Below are positions 37,374 through 45,679 of a stretch of DNA of 64,000 nt, in pieces. Position 1 is the first letter of the stretch. The number at the start of each line of letters is the position of its first letter. Position numbers and translations under genes: made by a program. Below the pieces are notes generated by a model that ran no database searches, was not told where the DNA came from, and was given only the letters and a program-made list of their open reading frames with translations. Source of the DNA: Duganella qianjiadongensis (GTDB lineage: Bacteria; Pseudomonadota; Gammaproteobacteria; Burkholderiales; Burkholderiaceae_D); contig NZ_WWCM01000010.1 of assembly GCF_009857915.1 (NCBI RefSeq), positions 1 through 64,000 on the forward strand, read 5' to 3'.

Positions 37374-38945
37374 TCAGGCGGCCAGCAGATCATCCACATG
37401 GGCTGCCACCGGCGCCCAGGTTTTCAGACGGTACAGGCGCTGGCGGTAGTTGCCCTCTATCCCGTCGGCACTGTTATCGTAGGGTTCGAACAGACGCACC
37501 AGCCGGTCCAGTGCCTGCCGTTCGCGGGCCGTACGCAGCAGCACCAGCCGGCGCTTGCTGCGGCCATAGCTGGCACGGATATCGATGACCAGACAGTGGC
37601 CCTGATCGGCCGCCGGTATATCGAGCAGCAATGCTTCCGGCCGGCTCAGGCCGAACAGACAGGCCAGTTCCAGCCGCGCCGTCAGCAGCGGCTGGGATTC
37701 GAGCGACTCGCGGCTCAGGCTGCCGAGTACGGTTTCCGCCCATGCGGCCGGTTTCGCCACTGCCGCCACCCGCGCCAGCGCCGCTTCCGCTTCGCGGCAG
37801 CCCTGTGCCACGGCCTTCTGCAGCCAGTAAGCTGCGCGCACATCGCTCTGTTCGTCGGTACGGCGGTTACGCCAGGCATACATGCCACATTCGAGCTGCG
37901 CGCCGCTATGGCCCATTTCGGCCGCGCGCTCCAGATAGCGCTGGGCTTCCGCCACGCAGCGCTGGGAAAATTCCGGTTTAAGATAAATGCGCGACAGGGC
38001 AAACCATGCTTCGGCCAGCCCCTGCTCGCCCGCCAGCGTGAGCCAGCGGATGGCGCGCTTGAAATTGGCAGCGGCGATGCCGTGAGTCTGGCGCCGGCCT
38101 GCGCCATCCATGCGGGCAAACCACAGCCCCAGCGCCAGCTGGGCCTGACGGTCGCCGCCATAGGCCGCCAGTTCGCGGTACTGCAACAGCTCCGCCTGCG
38201 CTTCGTCGCGCTCGTCGGCGCGCGCTTCGAGCAGTTCGGCGCAGCGCGACAGCAGAGTCAGCTGTACCGGCAATACGGCCCACTCGACATTGCGCGCCGC
38301 TTCCGCATCGATGGGCGCGCCGATCAGCAACTGGCGCGACAGCGGCAAGGCACGCTCCAGATAGGCGGCCGGATCGCTATTCCATGCCTGCTCCAGCACG
38401 GCGTACTGGGCCGCAGCCAGGCCATTATCGGCCGCACGGGCCAGCCATTGCTGGCCGCTGGCGCCCTCCTGCGCGACGGCAGGCTGGTTGTCCAGCAAGT
38501 CGGGACTACTGGCGGCCACCGTTGCCGCCGGCTGCTGCGCCAGCAGCCACTGCGCTTCGGCGCAGCCGCTGCGGGCCGATACTTCGAGCAATTGCAGGGC
38601 CTTGCCCTGCAGCGCCTGCACTGCCGGCACGCTGCCGCCATTGAGCACCAGCTGGGCCAGCACCAGCCCGGCCTGCTCTATCCCGGCTTCATAGGCCCGC
38701 TCGTACCAGACCAGCACTGCCGGCATTTTGTGCTGTGCCTGCTCGTACGGAATGTAACTACCAATCAACATCCAGGCTTCATCCTGCTGCTGGCCTGCGG
38801 CGCGATCCAGCCAGTGCAGTGCGGTAGGCAGGCTGCGCGGCAGACTGGCGCCGCCAAACAGATAAAGCTTGCCAAGTGCCAGCTGGCACGCTGCGTCTCC
38901 CCCGCGCGCGCCACGGATGATCCCTAATTCTTCTCGATTAGCCAT
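37374..38945 (-). CDS. Sel1-like (TPR-type) repeat protein
   Basis: 523 residues from ATG 38945 (AGAGAG upstream). An open frame continues 49 codons upstream without protein-like features. Repeats of the Sel1 pattern recur through residues ~15-420, for example ACQLALGKLYLFGG, GAQLECGMYAWRNR and ADNGLAAAQYAVLE. The C-terminal ~120 residues form a different domain with strands and basic segments (SYGRSKRRLVLLRT). No signal peptide is seen, so it is probably a cytoplasmic scaffold for protein contacts. It interrupts a gene order (dapF to DUF484) that is usually contiguous in relatives. Confidence 0.83.
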   Translation of the reverse strand: MANREELGIIRGARGGDAACQLALGKLYLFGGASLPRSLPTALHWLDRAAGQQQDEAWMLIGSYIPYEQAQHKMPAVLVWYERAYEAGIEQAGLVLAQLVLNGGSVPAVQALQGKALQLLEVSARSGCAEAQWLLAQQPAATVAASSPDLLDNQPAVAQEGASGQQWLARAADNGLAAAQYAVLEQAWNSDPAAYLERALPLSRQLLIGAPIDAEAARNVEWAVLPVQLTLLSRCAELLEARADERDEAQAELLQYRELAAYGGDRQAQLALGLWFARMDGAGRRQTHGIAAANFKRAIRWLTLAGEQGLAEAWFALSRIYLKPEFSQRCVAEAQRYLERAAEMGHSGAQLECGMYAWRNRRTDEQSDVRAAYWLQKAVAQGCREAEAALARVAAVAKPAAWAETVLGSLSRESLESQPLLTARLELACLFGLSRPEALLLDIPAADQGHCLVIDIRASYGRSKRRLVLLRTARERQALDRLVRLFEPYDNSADGIEGNYRQRLYRLKTWAPVAAHVDDLLAA

Positions 38946-39370
38946 CGTCTCTCTATTACTCCGATTCATAGAAGCGGAAGGTGCTCGCCACCCTGTCTGC
39001 ACAGGTGCATGGCTACCATTGGTAACGGAGAGTGTAGCGTGCCATTGGCGCCACACAGAAAAGAATATGCTGAACATTTTGATATCACGCAAAGATCCAA
39101 CGCTGTGGAACGCGGTACGCTAGAGGCAAAGTGATGCCTGTGTGAAAGGAATTGATGTCTAAAACCGGGCAGGCCGGCAGCACGGGAGGCGTTTCATTAA
39201 TACAACAGGAAGCTCAGTTTGACGGGCTTTCGACCAAAATTAAGCGTCCTAATCGACCATTTCAACGATTTTAAAGCGGTAGCAGATTAAGGTTTCAGCA
39301 TCCGCGGGGCTCGCAGTAGCTCCGTTCAGCTTCAGAAGTATTGACGTTCACTCTTAAAGGAATAGCTAAA
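38946..39370 (+). other. Intergenic region upstream of the porin
   Basis: A 425-base stretch, AT-rich in its second half, between the divergent Sel1-repeat and porin genes. It contains one small ORF with a good ribosome site (39155-39274) and, just before the porin, AAAGGAATAGCTAAA. No clear tRNA, terminator or repeat was seen. The long leader suggests that porin expression is regulated after transcription. Confidence 0.45.
39155..39274 (+). CDS. Possible small protein or leader peptide upstream of the porin
   Basis: 39 codons starting MSKTGQAGSTGG, with AAAGGA five bases before the ATG, a near-ideal ribosome site. The product is polar, has no membrane span, and ends with a basic PNRPFQRF. 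It ends 96 bases before the porin start. It may be a genuine small protein, a leader peptide or chance. No family recognised. Confidence 0.4.
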   Translation: MSKTGQAGSTGGVSLIQQEAQFDGLSTKIKRPNRPFQRF

Positions 39371-40429
39371 ATGAAAAAATCTTTAGTGGCTCTGGCGCTC
39401 ATGGGCGCATTTACGGGCGCAGCCTATGCCCAATCGTCCGTGACCGTCTACGGCACTCTGGATGCAGGTATTTCCAAACTGACCGGCGGCCCTACCTCGG
39501 TCGGCAAGCGCGATAACAACAAGCTGGGCTTCAAAGGCGTAGAAGATCTGGGCAGCGGCCTGAGCGCACTGTTCCAGCTGGAAATCCGCTACGAGCCAGA
39601 CACCGGCACCATCGAAAACACCTCGGGCGCCAACAGCCGTCCGCTGTTCCAGGGCCAGAGCCGCGTCGGCCTGCAAGGCGACTTCGGTACCGTACGTCTG
39701 GGCCGTGGTCTGACCGCCTTCCAGGAAACCAGTACCCTGTTCGAACCATGGAGCGGCATGCCTGCCGTGGCCGGTTACCAGACCGACCTGCAAGTAGCCG
39801 GCTACACCAGCGATCCGATGAGCGCGACCGGCAACTCGAAAAACCGCTTCTCCAACTCGGTGTTCTATAACAGCCCGGTAGTGGGCGGCATCTTCCAGGT
39901 CAACGTCACCGTACAGGCCAAGGAAGCCAATCAGAACCCAGTGATCATCGGCAAAGGTACCGCTGCCAACCCGCAGTTCCCGGCTAACTCGGCGCCAACC
40001 ACCACCCCTTACTCGCTGAGCGCAACGGCCATCAATGGCCCGCTGGGCGTGTATGGCGCGTATGAAAAGAATGCTATCCAGACCAAAATCTGGTCGCTGG
40101 GTGCCTACTTCAAACCTGCACCTGAGCTGAAACTGATGGCTTCCTACCAGTCGCAAGACCAGTCGGAAAACGTCACCATCAATCCTAAGACCAAAGCCTG
40201 GCTGGTCGGCGCCAACTACACCGTGGGTGCAGGTCTGGTCCGCGCTGGTTACGGCCAGAAAGATCCGGACAACGTCCTGAACAGTGCAGCCATCGCCAAA
40301 ACCAAGCAGGTTTCGATCGGCTACGACTACAACCTGTCGCCACGCACCTATCTGTACGTCGATGCCTCGAACAAGAAGGCAGTTACCACTGCTAACTTCT
40401 ACAGCCTCGGTATCCACCACAACTTCTAA
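39371..40429 (+). CDS. Outer-membrane general porin (Gram-negative porin family 4)
   Basis: 352 residues. A signal peptide (MKKSLVALALMGAFTGAAYA) is followed by QSSVTVYGTLDAGISK, the classic first strand of betaproteobacterial trimeric porins. The barrel continues with GFKGVEDLGSGLSALFQLE and FGTVRLGRG and ends in ...YSLGIHHNF with the C-terminal Phe needed for insertion by BAM. The start at 39371 is set by AAAGGA; ten extra in-frame codons upstream are ignored. It is followed by two hairpins, the second a strong terminator. Confidence 0.95.
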   Translation: MKKSLVALALMGAFTGAAYAQSSVTVYGTLDAGISKLTGGPTSVGKRDNNKLGFKGVEDLGSGLSALFQLEIRYEPDTGTIENTSGANSRPLFQGQSRVGLQGDFGTVRLGRGLTAFQETSTLFEPWSGMPAVAGYQTDLQVAGYTSDPMSATGNSKNRFSNSVFYNSPVVGGIFQVNVTVQAKEANQNPVIIGKGTAANPQFPANSAPTTTPYSLSATAINGPLGVYGAYEKNAIQTKIWSLGAYFKPAPELKLMASYQSQDQSENVTINPKTKAWLVGANYTVGAGLVRAGYGQKDPDNVLNSAAIAKTKQVSIGYDYNLSPRTYLYVDASNKKAVTTANFYSLGIHHNF

Positions 40430-40436
40430 GCCTATG

Positions 40437-40503
40437 ACCGGCCCGCAATGGCCGGTTGCGAGCGGAAGTGCGCACGGACATGGGTGACCATGTCCGTTTT
40501 TTT
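40437..40503 (+). terminator. Tandem hairpins ending the porin transcript
   Basis: ACCGGCC-cgcaat-GGCCGGT (40437-40456) is followed by ACGGACATGG-gtga-CCATGTCCGT and a run of seven T (40474-40503). The second is a textbook intrinsic terminator. Confidence 0.93.
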
Positions 40504-40550
40504 CGTTTAGAATGAAGCTCGATCTTTCATTTCGTAAATAAAGCACCACC

Positions 40551-41219
40551 ATGACTGCCCCACTGGATTCCAACCTCGTCGCCCAGTACCTGAGCGACAA
40601 TCCGACATTTTTCGAAGAGCACGCCGACCTGCTGGCCGAAATCAAGCTCTCCAGCCCCGTCACTGGCCGCGCGGTCTCGCTGCAGGAGCGCCAGATGGAA
40701 GTCATGCGCGACAAATACAAGACGCTGGAATTGCGCATGGGCAACCTCATGCGTCTGGCCTCGGAAAATGAAGCGATCGCCAACAAGTTCCACCGCTGGA
40801 CCAGAACGCTGCTGGAATCGGAAGATGTGGGTTCCATACCACACGCCGTCACCAGCGGCCTGAAAAACAGTTTTGATGTGCCGCAGGTGACTTTGCGCAT
40901 CTGGGGCGCCGAAGCCGAGTATCAGGACGAGTGGTTTGTGCGCGGCGTTTCCGACGATGCCCGCATCTTCGCCAATAGCCTGCAGGCGCCGTATTGCGGC
41001 ACCAACAAGGATTTCGAAGCGGTGCGCTGGCTCGATGATCCGACCGGCATCACCTCGACCGTGATCATTCCGCTGCGCAAGCCCGGCAACAAGGATGCCT
41101 TCGGCCTGCTGATTCTCGGCTCGGAAGATCCGGCCCGCTTCACCTCGCTGATGGCCACCGACTTCCTGGTCCACATCGGCGAAACCAGCAGCACGGCACT
41201 GGCCTGGCTGCTGGCCTGA
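40551..41219 (+). CDS. DUF484 family protein (GAF-like)
   Basis: 222 residues. The start MTAPLDSNLVAQYLSDNPTF is the signature of DUF484, followed by a coiled segment (SLQERQMEVMRDKYKTLELR) and a GAF-like sensor domain (~85-220) with SDDARIFANSLQAPYCG. Function is unknown. The gene is almost always directly upstream of xerC in proteobacteria, as here (10-base gap), so a link to chromosome processing or joint expression is likely. Confidence 0.9.
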   Translation: MTAPLDSNLVAQYLSDNPTFFEEHADLLAEIKLSSPVTGRAVSLQERQMEVMRDKYKTLELRMGNLMRLASENEAIANKFHRWTRTLLESEDVGSIPHAVTSGLKNSFDVPQVTLRIWGAEAEYQDEWFVRGVSDDARIFANSLQAPYCGTNKDFEAVRWLDDPTGITSTVIIPLRKPGNKDAFGLLILGSEDPARFTSLMATDFLVHIGETSSTALAWLLA

Positions 41220-41229
41220 GCAAGCTGTC

Positions 41230-42165
41230 ATGCACGACTATCCAGACCCCCGGCTGGGCTGGATAGACGGCTATCTGGCCCAGCTCACCAGCCAGCGCCA
41301 GCTCTCGCCCCACACGGTCAGTGCCTACGCGCGCGATCTGCGCGAACTGGCCAGCCTCACGCCGGGCCAGGACTGGCCCGCCATCCAGACCCAGCACATC
41401 CGCCGCCTGGCCGCCAGCCTGCACGCGCGCGGCCTCGATCCCCGCTCGATTGCCCGCAAGCTGTCGAGCTGGCGCGGCTTTTACGACTGGCTGGGCGAGC
41501 AGCTAGCGCTGGCCAGCAATCCCGTTCAGGGCGTACGGGCGCCGAAACAGGCCAGAACCCTGCCCCGTGCCCTGTCCGTCGACGATGCGATCGCACTGGT
41601 GGCACCGGCCGAACTGCATGCCGGCCACAGCCCGCCTGCGGCCGAGCTGTGCAATCAGGCCATGTTCGAATTACTGTATTCGAGCGGCTTGCGGGTCGCC
41701 GAACTGACGGCGCTCGACCTGCAGGCCAGCCCGGCTGCCAAAGGCTGGCTATTGCCCGATAGCGGAGAAGTCATCGTCACCGGCAAAGGCAACAAGCAGC
41801 GCGTGGTCCCCGTCGGCAAAGCGGCGCTAGCAGCCCTGCATGCCTGGCTGGCCGTACGCCCCGCACCTGGCGATGGCAGCAATGCCCTGTTCCTCAGCAC
41901 GCGGGGCAGCCGCATCAGCCCACGCGTGCTCCAGCAGCGCCTGCAAGCCCACGCGCTGGCACGCGGCATGCCGGTCCACGTGCACCCGCACATGTTGCGC
42001 CACTCGTTTGCTTCCCATGTGCTGCAATCGTCGGGCGATCTGCGCGCCGTGCAGGAAATGCTGGGCCATACCAGCATCAGCTCGACGCAGGTCTATACGG
42101 CGCTCGACTTCCAGCATCTGGCTGCCGTGTACGATCAGGCCCACCCGCGCGCCAAGGTAAAATAA
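41230..42165 (+). CDS. xerC: Tyrosine recombinase XerC
   Basis: 311 residues. XerC acts with XerD at dif to resolve chromosome dimers. The N-terminal SAM-like domain (~1-110) is followed by the catalytic domain with Arg in SSGLRVAELTALDL, Lys in VTGKGNKQRVVPVG, HxxR in HPHMLRHSFASHVL, His in MLGHTSISSTQVYT, and the nucleophile Tyr in that last motif. The position after DUF484 fits the standard xerC locus, not a phage integrase. Confidence 0.95.
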   Translation: MHDYPDPRLGWIDGYLAQLTSQRQLSPHTVSAYARDLRELASLTPGQDWPAIQTQHIRRLAASLHARGLDPRSIARKLSSWRGFYDWLGEQLALASNPVQGVRAPKQARTLPRALSVDDAIALVAPAELHAGHSPPAAELCNQAMFELLYSSGLRVAELTALDLQASPAAKGWLLPDSGEVIVTGKGNKQRVVPVGKAALAALHAWLAVRPAPGDGSNALFLSTRGSRISPRVLQQRLQAHALARGMPVHVHPHMLRHSFASHVLQSSGDLRAVQEMLGHTSISSTQVYTALDFQHLAAVYDQAHPRAKVK

Positions 42166-42315
42166 GCTGCGGCACGGAAAGCTATGCGCAGCCACCCTGC
42201 GCTGGCTCAATCGTGCAGTTTGCGCGCCGGCGCGGAATTCCGGCATAATCAGGCGCTTGCATTTTCGCATTTCACCCCCATCTAATTTCCCCCTAGACCA
42301 GAACTGGTACGCACC

Positions 42316-43386
42316 ATGGCACTGATACCCACCACCATCCTCACCGGCTTTCTCGGCGCCGGCAAAACCACCCTGCTCAACCGCATCCTGCAGGAGCAGC
42401 ATGGCATGCGCATCGCCGTGATCGAAAACGAGTTTGGTCAGGAAAATATCGACAACGAGATTCTGGTGCAGGACAGCAGCGAGCAGATCATCGAAATGAA
42501 CAACGGCTGCATCTGCTGTACCGTGCGCGGCGACCTGATCGTGGCCCTCAGCAAGCTGGCCCAGCAGCGCGAAGCGGGCACCCTGCAATTCGACCGCGTG
42601 GTGATCGAAACCACCGGCCTGGCCAATCCCGGCCCGGTGGCGCAGACTTTCTTCGTGGACGAGGAAGTGGGCACTTACTACATGCTCGATGCCGTGGTCA
42701 CCGTGGTGGATGCGCGCCATGCCATGGACCAGCTGGACCAGCATGAAGAAGCCCAGCGCCAGATCGGTTTTGCCGACAAGCTGCTGCTCTCCAAGACCGA
42801 TCTGGTGACGCCGCAACAGCTGGCGGCGCTGACGGAACGCCTGAAGCGCATCAATCCGCGCGCGCCCATCAGCACCAGCGACTTCGGCCGCGCCCCGCTG
42901 ACGGAAGTGCTGGATCTGAAAGGTTTCATGCTCAACGACAAGCTGGAACTCGATCCCGACTTCCTGCGCACCGAGCAGACCCATGAAGAAGGCCATGTGC
43001 ACGACGAGCACTGCGGCCACCATCATCACGAGCACGAGCACTGTGATCACCCTGAGCACGGCCATAATCACCACCATGCCCACCACAGCGACGATATCGC
43101 CGCGTTCGTGTTCAAAAGCAACCGTCCGTTCGACCCCGCCAAGCTCGACGATTTCCTCGGCGGACTGGTGAATGCCTATGGCCCCCGTATGCTGCGCTAC
43201 AAGGGCGTGCTGTGGATGCGCGAAGCTGACCGCAAGGTGGTATTCCAGGGCGTGCATCAAATCATGGGCAGCGACCTCGGTGCCAAATGGGGAGAAAACG
43301 ACGTTCGTGGCAGCAAAATGGTATTTATCGGCAAAAATCTGCCGAAAGACATCTTTATTAGCGGTTTAGAACAATGTCTGGTATAA
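42316..43386 (+). CDS. COG0523 GTPase (CobW/ZNG1-like metal chaperone) with His-rich segment
   Basis: 356 residues. The GTPase domain has P-loop FLGAGKTTLLNRIL, the metal-binding CXCC in NNGCICCTVRGDL, and SKTDLV for guanine. A very His-rich segment (~230-260; for example HHHHEHEHCDHPEHGHNHHH) probably binds zinc. The C-terminal CobW_C domain begins at DIAAFVFKSNRPFDPAKLDD. The absence of cobalamin genes and the presence of dksA next door favour a zinc role. No obvious Zur box was seen upstream. Confidence 0.92.
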   Translation: MALIPTTILTGFLGAGKTTLLNRILQEQHGMRIAVIENEFGQENIDNEILVQDSSEQIIEMNNGCICCTVRGDLIVALSKLAQQREAGTLQFDRVVIETTGLANPGPVAQTFFVDEEVGTYYMLDAVVTVVDARHAMDQLDQHEEAQRQIGFADKLLLSKTDLVTPQQLAALTERLKRINPRAPISTSDFGRAPLTEVLDLKGFMLNDKLELDPDFLRTEQTHEEGHVHDEHCGHHHHEHEHCDHPEHGHNHHHAHHSDDIAAFVFKSNRPFDPAKLDDFLGGLVNAYGPRMLRYKGVLWMREADRKVVFQGVHQIMGSDLGAKWGENDVRGSKMVFIGKNLPKDIFISGLEQCLV

Positions 43387-43475
43387 ACTATCGGGGTTTT
43401 GTGGGGATGGCTAAAAAGCCACAAAATTCGGGCTGATTAAATGTAAACTCTGTCGTATCGAAGGTAAGCGAAGTT

Positions 43476-43925
43476 ATGACCAAAACTAATAAATCGACCC
43501 CCGCCGCCGAAGCCGAACGCATCCTGACCGAAGAAGAAATTCTGGCCATGGATGAAAAGGATTATATGAATCCGGCACAAATGGCCTTTTTCAAAGCCAA
43601 GCTGCAAGCGCTGGAAAAAGAGCTGCTGAAGAACGCTGGCGAAACCACCGAACACCTGCGCGAAACCGTGCTGGTGCCGGATCCGGCCGACCGCGCAACC
43701 ATCGAAGAAGAGCATGCGCTGGAACTGCGTACGCGCGACCGCGAACGCAAACTGCTGAAAAAAGTCCAGCAATCCATCGTCGCCATTGATGGCGGCGACT
43801 ACGGCTGGTGCGAAGAAACGGGCGAACCGATCGGCATTCCGCGCCTGATCGCCCGTCCGACGGCCACGCTGTCGCTGGAAGCCCAGCAGCGCCGCGAACT
43901 GAAACAGAAGCTGTACGGCGACTAA
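43476..43925 (+). CDS. dksA: RNA polymerase-binding transcription factor DksA (single-cysteine type)
   Basis: 149 residues. DksA enters the RNA polymerase secondary channel and works with ppGpp. The coiled-coil region with the DxxDxA-type tip is VPDPADRATIEEE. The zinc-finger region reads GWCEETGEPIG...ARPTATLSLEAQ. Only the first of four canonical cysteines remains, so it should not need zinc. Single-cysteine DksA proteins are known from other alpha- and betaproteobacteria. It lies 89 bases after the COG0523 gene and ends at a strong terminator. Confidence 0.94.
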   Translation: MTKTNKSTPAAEAERILTEEEILAMDEKDYMNPAQMAFFKAKLQALEKELLKNAGETTEHLRETVLVPDPADRATIEEEHALELRTRDRERKLLKKVQQSIVAIDGGDYGWCEETGEPIGIPRLIARPTATLSLEAQQRRELKQKLYGD

Positions 43926-43943
43926 GCCGGCACCGCCCTGAAA

Positions 43944-43969
43944 AAGCACGCAGCCGCGTGCTTTTTTTT
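43944..43969 (+). terminator. Intrinsic terminator after dksA
   Basis: AAGCACGC-agcc-GCGTGCTT followed by a T-run; the last arm and tract form eight consecutive T. A strong rho-independent terminator. Confidence 0.93.
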
Positions 43970-43991
43970 ACTTTGCGTCACGAGGATAAGC

Positions 43992-45068
43992 GTGGGACTG
44001 TTCTCCCGTTTCGGCAAAACCGGCACTGCCCCTGTTGCGGGCACGGGCCCTGCTGCGCCCCTGACAGCGGAACAGCAGCGCGAACTGGCCATGGCAACGG
44101 CGCGCAAAATAGACGAAATCGAGGCCGCCATGGCGGCTGACATCTTCCCGCCTGCCGCGCAGCAAAGCCAGCCGGCCACGCCCGAGGAAGAACTGCCGCA
44201 TGCTGCCGCCGCCCCGGAAACGGCGGTGCTGGCCGACGAAATTGCCATCCTGTACTCGCAAGGCCAGTACCAGCTGGCCGCCCAGCTATTGCGCGACCAT
44301 CTGGCGCAGGCTGCCGAACCCGGCCTGTGGTGGCTGCTGTTCGATCTGTACCAGCTGCTGGACCAGCGCGACGCATTCGATGCCCTCTCGCTCGTCTATG
44401 CACAGCGCTTCGAAACCTCGCCGCCGGACTGGAGCGCCAGCGCGCCCGCCACCCCGCCGGCAGCTCGCCTGACGCTGGAGCCACGGCAGATCGCCGGCGA
44501 AACAGCGCAAGCTACCCTGCTTGCCACCCTGCAGGCCAGTCCCGAGCATCTGCGGCTGAGCGGCGCCGAGGCGCTGGCCGCCACTCTGCGCGGCCAGCTG
44601 GCTAGCGATCCGGCCAGCAGGTCGGCGACGCCATGGCTATTATTGCTGGAACTGCTGCAAAGACTGGATAGGGAAACCGAATTCGAACTGATCGCGCTCG
44701 AATACTGCGCGGCTTTCGAAGTATCGCCGCCCGCGTTCCGGCCTCGGCCCGTGGCACCTGCCCAGCCGCGCAGCGTTCAGGCACGGCCGGCGGCGGGCGA
44801 CGCCTTCGAACTGCCGCTCGCCATGCATGCGCCGCTGGGGGCATTGCAAAGCCGCATCATTGCCTACGCTGCACAGCAGCCGCGCCTGATTTTCGATGGC
44901 AGCCGTCTGCGCCAGCTCGACTACCTGTGCGCCCAGCAACTGCTTGCCTGCCTCGGCAATTTGCCCGTCAGCAGCATCGAATTCCGCCACGTCAGCCATC
45001 TGGTGGCCGCCCTGCTCAGGCTGCAGGGTTACTCCCGGCTGGCGCGCATCGTGCCGCGCCACAACTGA
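43992..45068 (+). CDS. Tetratricopeptide/FimV-like protein with possible STAS-type C-terminus
   Basis: 358 residues from a GTG start with GAGGA six bases upstream. The first ~60 residues are Ala/Pro-rich. A helical TPR-like part follows ([20 protein letters not shown], then [20 protein letters not shown]). The C-terminal ~85 residues, with [20 protein letters not shown] and [18 protein letters not shown], follow the strand/helix pattern of a STAS domain. No signal peptide or span is seen. It lies between dksA and hslV. The name rests on pattern only; function unknown. Confidence 0.75.
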   Translation: MGLFSRFGKTGTAPVAGTGPAAPLTAEQQRELAMATARKIDEIEAAMAADIFPPAAQQSQPATPEEELPHAAAAPETAVLADEIAILYSQGQYQLAAQLLRDHLAQAAEPGLWWLLFDLYQLLDQRDAFDALSLVYAQRFETSPPDWSASAPATPPAARLTLEPRQIAGETAQATLLATLQASPEHLRLSGAEALAATLRGQLASDPASRSATPWLLLLELLQRLDRETEFELIALEYCAAFEVSPPAFRPRPVAPAQPRSVQARPAAGDAFELPLAMHAPLGALQSRIIAYAAQQPRLIFDGSRLRQLDYLCAQQLLACLGNLPVSSIEFRHVSHLVAALLRLQGYSRLARIVPRHN

Positions 45069-45070
45069 AA

Positions 45071-45098
45071 CTTGCAATTCGCGCTGGCTGCCCCATAT
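45071..45098 (+). promoter_or_regulatory. Sigma-32 (heat-shock) promoter of hslVU
   Basis: CTTGCAA (45071-45077), 13 bases, then CCCCATAT (45091-45098). This fits the RpoH consensus CTTGAAA-N13-17-CCCCATnT with one mismatch in the -35 box. Transcription would start near 45105, about 32 bases before hslV, a known heat-shock operon. Confidence 0.78.
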
Positions 45099-45136
45099 TG
45101 GACATCACGGCAGTTCGCAATTACTCTGAGGTCACT

Positions 45137-45679
45137 ATGGAACAATTTCACGGCACCACCATCCTGTGCGTGCGACGGGGCGCAGAAGTCGCGCTGGGCG
45201 GCGATGGTCAGGTAACGCTGGGCAACATCGTCATGAAGGGCACGGCCCGCAAAGTCCGCAAAGTCTACGGCGGCAAAGTGCTGGTGGGCTTCGCCGGCGG
45301 CACCGCCGACGCCTTCACCCTGCTGGACCGCTTCGAAGGCAAGCTGGACAAGCATCAGGGCAATCTGCTGCGCGCTTCCGTGGAACTGGCCAAGGACTGG
45401 CGTACCGACCGCGTGCTGCGCCGGCTGGAAGCCATGCTGCTGGTGGCCGACGCCAGCTCGACGCTGGTGATTACCGGCAACGGCGACGTGCTGGAACCGG
45501 AAGGCGGCGTAGGCGCCATCGGCTCGGGCGGCACCTATGCCCAGTCGGCCGCCAAGGCACTGGTGGAAAACACCGAGCTGACCCCGGCCGAGATCGTCAA
45601 GAAGTCGCTCACCATCGCCGGTGAACTGTGCATCTACACCAATCTGAACCACATTATCGAAACACTGGATCCAGCATGA
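45137..45679 (+). CDS. hslV: ATP-dependent protease HslUV, peptidase subunit
   Basis: 180 residues. HslV forms a double hexamer with an N-terminal Thr nucleophile exposed after removal of MEQFHG; the mature start TTILCVRRG is clear. Further motifs are [25 protein letters not shown] and [18 protein letters not shown]. The start at 45137 is chosen from the usual short propeptide. The stop overlaps hslU (ATGA), and a sigma-32-like promoter lies upstream. Confidence 0.96.
   Translation: MEQFHGTTILCVRRGAEVALGGDGQVTLGNIVMKGTARKVRKVYGGKVLVGFAGGTADAFTLLDRFEGKLDKHQGNLLRASVELAKDWRTDRVLRRLEAMLLVADASSTLVITGNGDVLEPEGGVGAIGSGGTYAQSAAKALVENTELTPAEIVKKSLTIAGELCIYTNLNHIIETLDPA

Noticed and set aside
41230..42165. 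Phage or island integrase
   Set aside because: Sequence and position after DUF484 identify housekeeping XerC; no attachment site or cargo is adjacent.
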